A stretch of 11,576 bases of DNA from Rhabdothermincola sp036846205 (GTDB lineage: Bacteria; Actinomycetota; Acidimicrobiia; Acidimicrobiales; Acidimicrobilacustridaceae). Below are positions 6,770 to 11,576 of this stretch, piece by piece. Under the pieces are notes generated by a model. The model was not told the DNA's origin. It saw only the letters and a list, made by a program, of their open reading frames with translations, and did not search any database. Each line of letters starts with the position of its first letter. The first letter of the stretch is position 1. The stretch covers positions 1 through 11,576 of the forward strand of contig NZ_DAIUCK010000100.1 in the NCBI RefSeq assembly GCF_036846205.1, read 5' to 3'. The position numbers were made by a program, and so were the translations under genes.

Positions 6770-7351
6770 TCAGCGGCCCAGGCCGCGCACGATGTGGGAC
6801 TGGACGAAGTGCCGGACGGCCTCGGGGTCATCGAGGTCGACGGCCACCGAGGGCATGAGGACCAGCGAGAGCAGGAGCCGCACGATCCACTCGGCGGCGG
6901 CCTGGTGGTCGAGATCGTCACGGATCTCCCCTCGGGCTGCCGCCCGGGCGAGGAAGGGTTGCCAGAACTCCACCCATCGCTCCACGAGGGAGGAGCTGCG
7001 GGCAGTGAGCAAGGTGGCGAGGATCGAGTCTTCTTCTCCGAGCGGCAGGGTGAGCTGCTCGTCGTCGACGTGCTCCCGGATGAAGACAGCGGCCTCACCG
7101 ACCTGCGCGGCCAGCGAGCGGCGTCGGGCAACTGCTGGTCGGGACCCGGCGACGAACCGCTCGGCAACTCGCTCGAGTACGGCGTCGATGAGCGCGTCGC
7201 GATCGGCGAAGTAGCGGTAGACGGATCCTCGGGAGACCCCGGCCCGCCTCGCCACCTCTCCCACGGACAGGTGCCGCAGGCCGAGGCGTTGCACGCAGGC
7301 CTCTGCGGCGTCGAGGATCCGCTCGTGGGTGGGATGGTCGGAGCGCTGCAC
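6770..7351 (-). CDS. TetR/AcrR-family transcriptional regulator (first of two)
   Basis: This 193-residue regulator has an N-terminal TetR-type helix-turn-helix at about 28-48 (LSVGEVARRAGVSRGSVYRYF, shown here only as the recognition region ending YRYFADRDAL) and a helical ligand-binding C-terminal domain typical in length. It is likely a repressor released by a small ligand related to the substrate of the monooxygenase behind it. The GTG at 7351 is chosen because upstream in-frame codons to 7380 offer no ATG, GTG or TTG and because it gives a normal short N-terminal arm. No ribosome site precedes it, which suggests a leaderless or very short leader. A 25-bp dyad lies just 3 nt upstream, between this gene and the divergent SDR, so autoregulation and control of the divergent genes are strongly suggested. 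Confidence 0.9.
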   Translation of the reverse strand: MQRSDHPTHERILDAAEACVQRLGLRHLSVGEVARRAGVSRGSVYRYFADRDALIDAVLERVAERFVAGSRPAVARRRSLAAQVGEAAVFIREHVDDEQLTLPLGEEDSILATLLTARSSSLVERWVEFWQPFLARAAARGEIRDDLDHQAAAEWIVRLLLSLVLMPSVAVDLDDPEAVRHFVQSHIVRGLGR

Positions 7352-7354
7352 AAC

Positions 7355-7379
7355 TGAACATCTGATATACAGGTGTTCA
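7355..7379. promoter_or_regulatory. 25-bp dyad operator between divergent TetR and SDR genes
   Basis: The arms TGAACA (7355-7360) and TGTTCA (7374-7379) are perfect inverted copies, and inside them CTG (7362-7364) and CAG (7370-7372) pair again, around an atata centre. The dyad fills almost the whole 28-bp gap and touches the ATG of the SDR. The AT-rich centre includes TATACA (plus strand, 7366-7371, preceded by TG as in an extended -10) and TATATC (minus, 7369-7364), possible -10 elements for both genes. A bound dimer would block both promoters. The assignment to the adjacent TetR protein follows the common layout of this family. Confidence 0.72.
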
Positions 7380-8168
7380 ATGACCGGTGACAAGGGCCGG
7401 TTGGCCGGGAAAGTGGTTCTGGTCACGGGCGCGGCCTCGGGGATCGGTGCGGCGTGCGTCCGTCGCTTCCACGGGGAAGGCGCGATCGTGGTGGGCCTCG
7501 ACGTGGCGGAGACCAGCACGTCGCCGGTCGTTGTGATGCCGGTCGACGTCCGTGACGAGGAGGCCGTCCAAGGTGCGATCGAGGAGCTCACTGCTCGTCA
7601 CGGGAGACTCGACGCGGTGGTGAACGCGGCCGGTGTGGCGGGGGGCGGCGCGGCCCACACGCTGGATTGCCAGGAGTGGGATCGGGTGCTCGAGGTGAAC
7701 CTCAAGGGCACCTGGCTGGTGTGCAAGCACGCGATCGCGGCCATGCTCCGCCAGGAGCCCGTCCACGGGGAGCGGGGAGTGATCGTCAACCTGGCGAGCA
7801 TCGAAGGTCTCGAAGGCACCGCAGGCGGCAGCGCCTACAACGCGTCCAAGGGTGGGGTGGTGATGCTCACCAAGAACCTCGCCATCGACTACGGCGGCCA
7901 GGGGGTACGAGCCAACGCGATCTGCCCCGGATTCATCGAGACGCCGCTGACCGAGTCTGTCTACTCCCTGCCCGGCATGGAAGCGGTGCGCGAGCAGGTC
8001 CGGCGCGAGCACAAGCTCAGACGTTTCGGCCGGCCCGAGGAGGTGGCTGCCGCGGCGCTGTTCCTGATCTCGGCCGACGCCTCGTTCGTCACCGGTCACG
8101 CGCTGGTGGTGGACGGCGGCTACACCGCCGGTCGCGATCACGGCGTCACGGAGCTGCTAGGCCTGTAG
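7380..8168 (+). CDS. SDR-family NAD(P)-dependent oxidoreductase
   Basis: This 262-residue classical short-chain dehydrogenase has TGAASGIG at 16-23, D41 after the second strand (GLDVAE, NAD preference), NAAG at 82-85, N107, and the catalytic S140, Y153 and K157 (YNASK). CPGFIETPL at 182-190 is the conserved lid-side segment, and the C-terminal VVDGGYTAG is family-typical. It probably oxidises a secondary alcohol made or used in the local pathway. The ATG at 7380 has no ribosome site and directly abuts the operator dyad, so the mRNA is probably leaderless or has a leader of about 2 nt. It is divergent from the TetR-monooxygenase run, and its stop codon is 3 nt before the second TetR gene, so the two plus-strand genes form an operon. 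It differs clearly in sequence from the SDR at 3609-4406. Confidence 0.92.
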   Translation: MTGDKGRLAGKVVLVTGAASGIGAACVRRFHGEGAIVVGLDVAETSTSPVVVMPVDVRDEEAVQGAIEELTARHGRLDAVVNAAGVAGGGAAHTLDCQEWDRVLEVNLKGTWLVCKHAIAAMLRQEPVHGERGVIVNLASIEGLEGTAGGSAYNASKGGVVMLTKNLAIDYGGQGVRANAICPGFIETPLTESVYSLPGMEAVREQVRREHKLRRFGRPEEVAAAALFLISADASFVTGHALVVDGGYTAGRDHGVTELLGL

Positions 8169-8171
8169 CCG

Positions 8172-8765
8172 GTGCGCCAGGAGATCCTCGACACCGCGCT
8201 GCGGCTCATGGCCCAACGCGGCTACACGGCGACGTCGATGCGGGCCCTGGCCGAGGCGTGCGGTTGCAACGTGGCCATCCTCTACCGCCATTTCCCGTCC
8301 AAGGAGGCGATCCTCGAGGCGATCGTGGAGCAGCGCCGTGAGCGGGTGTTCCAAGGGCCGGCCCCGGTCCGGCGGGGGCGAGATGACGAGGCGACCCTGA
8401 GCCGGCTGTTCGTGGCCCTGCTCGATCGGGACGTCGAGTACGAGTACATCTACCGGATCATGCTGGGCGAGGGCATGCGCTCGAACCCGGCTGCCGTCAG
8501 GGCTCGGGACGAGCTGTGGCGCTCGACCGAGCGGGCTTACCGGCGGTGGATCGTCGAGCTGTTCCCGCAGTTGGCGGGCAGCTCCCGGGTGGGCCCGCTG
8601 GCGCGGACGCTTCGCACCCTGGTGCAGGGCGCCTACGGCGAGTTGGTGATGGTGCCGCCCGAGGGTCGAGCACGAGCCCTGCGGCGTCGGTCTCGCGAAC
8701 TGGCCGGGGTGCTGGCTCCCGCGTTGGCGGTTGACGCTAGAGGTAGTACACGACGAGCTCGATGA
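8172..8765 (+). CDS. TetR/AcrR-family transcriptional regulator (second)
   Basis: This 197-residue regulator has a TetR helix-turn-helix at about 21-41, with MRALAEACGCNVAILYRHF as the recognisable part followed by PSKEAILEAI. The C-terminal helical domain is of ordinary length and ends in an Arg-rich tail (STRRAR). The GTG at 8172 starts 3 nt after the SDR stop codon and gives the minimal N-terminus; no better start exists without entering the SDR gene. It is probably co-transcribed with the SDR and so placed under the upstream dyad. Its last 29 nt overlap the 3' end of the convergent SnoaL-like gene. It may bind the palindrome at 10340-10355 that lies between the P450 and YibE/F genes, which is a hypothesis; no dyad of similar quality lies in front of its own operon other than the one at 7355-7379. 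Confidence 0.88.
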   Translation: MRQEILDTALRLMAQRGYTATSMRALAEACGCNVAILYRHFPSKEAILEAIVEQRRERVFQGPAPVRRGRDDEATLSRLFVALLDRDVEYEYIYRIMLGEGMRSNPAAVRARDELWRSTERAYRRWIVELFPQLAGSSRVGPLARTLRTLVQGAYGELVMVPPEGRARALRRRSRELAGVLAPALAVDARGSTRRAR

Positions 8766-9090
8766 TGGCTCCGGTGTCGTCCACGGTGAAGACGTCCAGC
8801 GTGCGCAGCGGTGGCGCGTCGGCGTCGGCCAGCGGACTGGTGGCGAAGAGCTCGAGCATGGCGGTCTCGTCCTCCGCCAGCAGCCGCCCTGGTCGTAGCC
8901 TCGCTTGCCCGGCGAAGACGATCTCCTCGTAGAAGCGGCGGATCGGCGCGTGACCCTGGTAGCGCCCGGTCGGGTGCAGCAGGGTGGCTTCCTCGTCGAA
9001 GAGCGCGAGGAGGCGTTCGCCATCGGCGTTGTTCACCGCCTCCACGTAGCGCTGCGCGGCCCGGCGAGCGAGGGCGTCGGCGGGGCTCAT
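8737..9090 (-). CDS. SnoaL/NTF2-like protein resembling ketosteroid isomerase
   Basis: This 117-residue cone-shaped alpha+beta protein of the NTF2/SnoaL superfamily follows the bacterial ketosteroid isomerase pattern over its length. RYVEAVNNAD at 14-23 and LLALFDEEATLLHPTG at 27-42 line up by eye with the isomerase, placing Y15 at the isomerase oxyanion-hole Tyr and D99 (RTLDVF) at its oxyanion-hole Asp. The isomerase general-base Asp is replaced by H39. It may be an isomerase with a different base, a hydratase or lyase-like enzyme, or a binding protein. The ATG at 9090 overlaps the stop of the upstream P450 gene in an ATGA junction, so the two proteins are translationally coupled and presumably act on the same compound. 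Its 3' end overlaps the convergent TetR gene by 29 bp. Confidence 0.84.
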   Translation of the reverse strand: MSPADALARRAAQRYVEAVNNADGERLLALFDEEATLLHPTGRYQGHAPIRRFYEEIVFAGQARLRPGRLLAEDETAMLELFATSPLADADAPPLRTLDVFTVDDTGAIIELVVYYL

Positions 9091-10298
9091 CCGAGGAACC
9101 TCACGGGCATGTGCCGCACACCGGTGTGCTTGTTCGAGCGCGTCCATTCCACGGGCCCGGCCAGCTCGCACCCCCGGACCCGGTCGAGCAGGGCCTCGAA
9201 GACCAACCGGATCTCGAGCCGGGCCAGATTCGCCCCGAGGCAGAAGTGCCCGCCATGGCCGAAGGCCAGATGGCGGTTCGGCTCCCGGGCCACGTCGAAG
9301 CGGAAGGGATCGGGGAAGACCTCCTCGTCGCGGTTGGCGGATGCCCACCACAGCGTGACCTTGTCGCCGGCGGCGATGTCCTGATCGCGAACGGTCACGT
9401 CGCGGGTCGCGGTCCGGCGGTTGTAGGTGGTCGAGGAGGCCCATCGCAGCATCTCCTCCACCGCGGTCGGCATGAGCGACCGGTCGTTGCGCAGTGCCTC
9501 CCACTGATCGGGGTGCTCGATGAGCGCCAGCATGCCGACCGCGATCGAGTTTCGGGTGGTCTCGCTCCCGGCTGCGATGAGCAGGTTGAAGAACATCTGC
9601 AGCTCGAGGTCGGTGAGGAAGCCCGCGTGGACGACTGCCGAGATGATGCCGTCATCAGGCGTCGAGCGCTTCTGGTCGATGAGCCAGGTGCCGTACTCGA
9701 ACATCGCGGCCGCCGCGGCCGCCGCCCGCTCGTCCTGCTCGCCGAGCTTCCGACCGTCGTAGTCGAGGGTCGCGTTGGCCCACTCGAAGAGCCGGTGCCG
9801 ATCGTCCTGCGGCACGCCCATGAGGCGGGCCGCGGCCTGGAGCGGCAGCTCCGCCGCGACGTCGAGGAGGAAGTCGCACGATCCGGCTCCGACCGCGGCA
9901 TCGACGATCGACTCGGTGCGGGCCCGCAGCTCTGGCTCCATGGCCCGAAGCGCCCGGGGGGTCACCGCCGGGGTGACGACCTTGCGGATCTGCTGATGGC
10001 GGGGATCGTCCATCATGTTGAGGAGCACGCCCGCCGCGAAGCCGGAGGGGAGGTCTTCGATGAGGGTTCCTCCGCCTTCCCGCCCGCCGCCCGTGTGGGA
10101 CGAGAACGTCTCGCCGTCGGACGCGATCGCGACGATGTCCGGGTGGCGGGAGACCACCCAGAACCCTTCGCCGTCGGGGGTGTGCTCGGTCGGGGGGTGC
10201 CAGCAGACGGGCGCCTCGCGGCGGAGCTCGGTGAACGCCTCGTGAGGGAAGCCCTGCGCGAACGAGTCGAGGTCGGTGAGGTCGATCGCCGGTCGCAT
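9087..10298 (-). CDS. Cytochrome P450 (bacterial, soluble class I type)
   Basis: This 403-residue full-length bacterial P450 monooxygenase is soluble and needs a ferredoxin and reductase that are not encoded in the window. The oxygen-activation segment AGSETT is at 243-248 in helix I, the ExxR pair is E282/R285, and the haem loop FGHGGHFCLG at 346-355 has Cys353 as the iron ligand and matches FGxGxHxCxG. Length and motifs are intact, so it should be active. The ATG at 10298 has AGGAGG 4-5 nt upstream. The CYP family cannot be assigned by eye: the C-terminal segment resembles mycobacterial lipid- and terpenoid-oxidising P450s, but the haem loop lacks the extra residue found in the CYP124/125/142 group. 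Coupling to a ketosteroid-isomerase-like protein suggests a cyclic or lipid-like substrate, weakly. A 16-bp palindrome lies 42 nt upstream. Confidence 0.95.
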   Translation of the reverse strand: MRPAIDLTDLDSFAQGFPHEAFTELRREAPVCWHPPTEHTPDGEGFWVVSRHPDIVAIASDGETFSSHTGGGREGGGTLIEDLPSGFAAGVLLNMMDDPRHQQIRKVVTPAVTPRALRAMEPELRARTESIVDAAVGAGSCDFLLDVAAELPLQAAARLMGVPQDDRHRLFEWANATLDYDGRKLGEQDERAAAAAAAMFEYGTWLIDQKRSTPDDGIISAVVHAGFLTDLELQMFFNLLIAAGSETTRNSIAVGMLALIEHPDQWEALRNDRSLMPTAVEEMLRWASSTTYNRRTATRDVTVRDQDIAAGDKVTLWWASANRDEEVFPDPFRFDVAREPNRHLAFGHGGHFCLGANLARLEIRLVFEALLDRVRGCELAGPVEWTRSNKHTGVRHMPVRFLG

Positions 10299-10339
10299 GC
10301 GGCCTCCTCTCCGGCTCCGCCACGAGCCGGGATCACGGT

Positions 10340-10355
10340 GTAAACGATCGTTTAC
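10340..10355. promoter_or_regulatory. Perfect 16-bp palindromic operator between P450 and YibE/F genes
   Basis: GTAAACGATCGTTTAC reads identically on both strands. It is AT-rich within very GC-rich DNA and lies in the 73-bp gap between the divergent P450 (ATG at 10298) and YibE/F (ATG at 10372) genes. Length and symmetry suit a TetR-family dimer. It ends 6 nt before a TACTCT -10-like element of the YibE/F gene and is well placed to affect the P450 promoter too. The regulator is not identified; the TetR at 8172-8765 is the nearest candidate without an assigned site. Confidence 0.65.
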
Positions 10356-10361
10356 CCAGGA

Positions 10362-10367
10362 TACTCT
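10362..10367 (+). promoter_or_regulatory. -10-like element of the YibE/F gene
   Basis: TACTCT fits the TAnnnT -10 pattern and ends 4 nt before the ATG at 10372. With no ribosome site present, transcription may begin at or very near the start codon. The 17-nt-distant -35 position (TGTAAA) overlaps the palindrome and is a poor consensus match. Confidence 0.38.
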
Positions 10368-10371
10368 GCGG

Positions 10372-11576
10372 ATGGCGAGCGGTCACGACCATCACGGCGG
10401 CGACGTCCTCCTCGAGCTCCCGGAGCGGCGCTGGCAACTGAGCCACACCCTGCTCGCGGTCACCATCGCCATCGGCGTGCTCGCGCTGGTGGGACTGGTG
10501 GTCTGGTGGCCGCGCGGGGAGGGCCCGGTGTTGAACCCGGGTGGCACCCCCCTCAGCTACGTCGACGCCGTTGTGCAGTCGGTCACGATCGAGGAGTGCG
10601 TCGGCTTCGAGGCCAGCGGGGCTCTCACCGACTGCCAGCGGGTCACCGCCGTCACCGCCGACGGGGACACCGCTCGCTTCACCATCTTCGCCACGGACTT
10701 CGACAAGCCGACGCTCGTGGCCGGGGATCGGGTGGTGGTGGCGCGCAACCCGTTCGCACCTCCCGAGTACCGCTACAGCTTCTCGGACTTCCAGCGGACG
10801 CAGCCGTTGTTGCTGCTCGGCGCGCTGTTCGTCGTCGCGGTGGTGCTGTTCGCGCGGTGGCAGGGGGTGCGTGCCCTGGCTGGCATCGTCGTGAGCTTCG
10901 TGGTCCTGCTCGTCTTCCTGCTCCCGTCGCTGCTCCGGGGGAATCCCGCGCTCCCCGTCGCCCTGGTGGCCACCGTGATCATCGCGTTTCTCGCCTTGTA
11001 CCTGGCTCACGGCGTGACTCTGTCAACGACTGTCGCGCTGGCGGGAACGCTCGCCAGCCTCGCCGTGATCGCGGTGTTCGGTCAGGCCTTCGTCGCCCTC
11101 ACCCGGCTGACCGGCCTGACCGGTGAGGAAGCGCAGATCCTGCGGATCACCGCCGAAGCGGTCGACCTGCGGGGGTTGCTGGTGGCCGGCATCGTCGTCG
11201 GAGCCCTCGGGGTGCTCGACGACGTGACCGTCACACAGGTCTCCGCGGTGGTGCAGCTCCGGCGGGCGAACCCGTCCATGTCGAGGGTGGCGCTCTACCG
11301 CTCGGCGCTGAAGATCGGCCGTGACCACATCGCCTCCACCGTCAACACGCTCGTGCTGGCCTATGCCGGGGCGTCGCTGCCGATCCTGCTCCTGTACACC
11401 GAGGCCGGGCAGCCATGGGCTCGGGTGACCGCGGGGGAGCTGGTGGCGATGGAGATCGTGCGGACCCTCGTCGGCTCCATCGGCCTGATCGTCGCGGTGC
11501 CGATCACCACCGCGCTCGCCGCGGTGCTCCTCTCACCACGACCCCCCGCCGCCACCACCGCCGCCCCCACCAGCGG
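10372..11576 (+). CDS. YibE/F-family multi-pass membrane protein, C-terminus beyond the right edge
   Basis: The first 401 residues are visible and no stop is reached. A His-rich start (GHDHHGG at 4-10) leads to a first membrane segment at about 26-46, then a soluble region at about 48-140 with two cysteines (C76, C88) that could pair if it lies outside the membrane. Further hydrophobic segments lie near 144-163, 168-188, 193-213, 217-240, 266-283, 328-342 and 364-388. GALGVLDDVTVTQ at 277-289 is the conserved YibE/F segment with its acidic pair inside the membrane region. The visible end turns Pro/Ala/Thr-rich (from 389), as actinobacterial members often do, so little may be missing. Function of this family is unknown; transport has been suggested from topology only. 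It is divergent from the P450 and may share its operator. The ATG at 10372 is the only sensible start. Confidence 0.9.
   Translation, partial: MASGHDHHGGDVLLELPERRWQLSHTLLAVTIAIGVLALVGLVVWWPRGEGPVLNPGGTPLSYVDAVVQSVTIEECVGFEASGALTDCQRVTAVTADGDTARFTIFATDFDKPTLVAGDRVVVARNPFAPPEYRYSFSDFQRTQPLLLLGALFVVAVVLFARWQGVRALAGIVVSFVVLLVFLLPSLLRGNPALPVALVATVIIAFLALYLAHGVTLSTTVALAGTLASLAVIAVFGQAFVALTRLTGLTGEEAQILRITAEAVDLRGLLVAGIVVGALGVLDDVTVTQVSAVVQLRRANPSMSRVALYRSALKIGRDHIASTVNTLVLAYAGASLPILLLYTEAGQPWARVTAGELVAMEIVRTLVGSIGLIVAVPITTALAAVLLSPRPPAATTAAPTS

Noticed and set aside
5632..6858. A 408-codon plus-strand open frame opposite the luciferase-like gene.
   Set aside because: Low-complexity composition with no family features; the opposite strand has a complete monooxygenase with its own ribosome site.
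6757..7380. N-terminal extension of the luciferase-like reading frame, which would make a 572-residue protein.
   Set aside because: The extension lies over the TetR gene in a different frame, is Ser/Pro/Arg-rich, and the internal ATG at 6756 has a good ribosome site and the conserved domain start.
9087..10298. Naming the P450 as CYP125 or CYP142 (cholesterol side-chain oxidation) because of its steroid-isomerase-like neighbour.
   Set aside because: The haem loop FGHGGHFCLG is one residue shorter than in that group, and family assignment needs an alignment.
10333..11010. A 225-codon minus-strand open frame within the YibE/F gene.
   Set aside because: The translation is a His/Glu/Arg-rich shadow of the membrane protein's coding sequence with no recognisable domain.
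11517..11576. GCC/ACC-rich stretch at the right edge as a DNA repeat.
   Set aside because: It is in frame with the YibE/F gene and encodes its Pro/Ala/Thr-rich tail; no exact repeat unit is present.

Overview
The window is very GC-rich chromosomal DNA, densely coded on both strands, with no stretch over about 300 bases lacking a gene. Base composition, frequent GTG/TTG starts, start codons without Shine-Dalgarno sequences, and the gene families (IlvX-like ThDP enzyme, luciferase-like monooxygenase, bacterial P450, YibE/F membrane protein, several SDRs and TetR regulators) point to an actinobacterium. Acidimicrobiia or a mycobacteria-like lineage are guesses the sequence cannot settle. I see no rRNA, tRNA, CRISPR, IS element, phage gene or plasmid function.

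Left part (1-2145, minus strand): a GlcD-type FAD-linked oxidase is followed 14 nt later by an acetolactate-synthase-like ThDP enzyme (IlvX-like) that runs off the left edge. A plausible -35/-10 promoter precedes the pair. The first enzyme should make a 2-oxo acid and the second is the type that acts on 2-oxo acids.

Second block (2146-4905): a minus-strand pair (secreted lipoprotein nuclease and a flavodoxin-like protein, overlapping by 8 nt) is divergent from a plus-strand run of a second flavodoxin-like protein, an SDR dehydrogenase and a 2,4'-dihydroxyacetophenone-dioxygenase-like cupin. Only 23 bp separate the divergent starts, and two overlapping -10-like elements fit leaderless transcripts in both directions.

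Third block (4957-8765): a minus-strand run of TetR regulator, luciferase-like monooxygenase and membrane-anchored SGNH hydrolase is divergent from a plus-strand pair of SDR dehydrogenase and a second TetR regulator. The 28-bp gap holds a 25-bp dyad that looks like the operator of the first TetR.

Fourth block (8737-11576): a minus-strand cytochrome P450 and a ketosteroid-isomerase-like SnoaL/NTF2 protein (4-nt overlap) are divergent from a YibE/F membrane protein cut by the right edge. Between them is a perfect 16-bp palindrome, a good candidate operator for a TetR protein, possibly the one encoded at 8172-8765.

Taken together this looks like an oxidative catabolic region (FAD oxidase, ThDP lyase, SDRs, cupin dioxygenase, flavin monooxygenase, P450, isomerase-like protein) with local TetR control. 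The substrate cannot be read from the sequence. A lipid, terpenoid, steroid or aromatic ketone would all fit.
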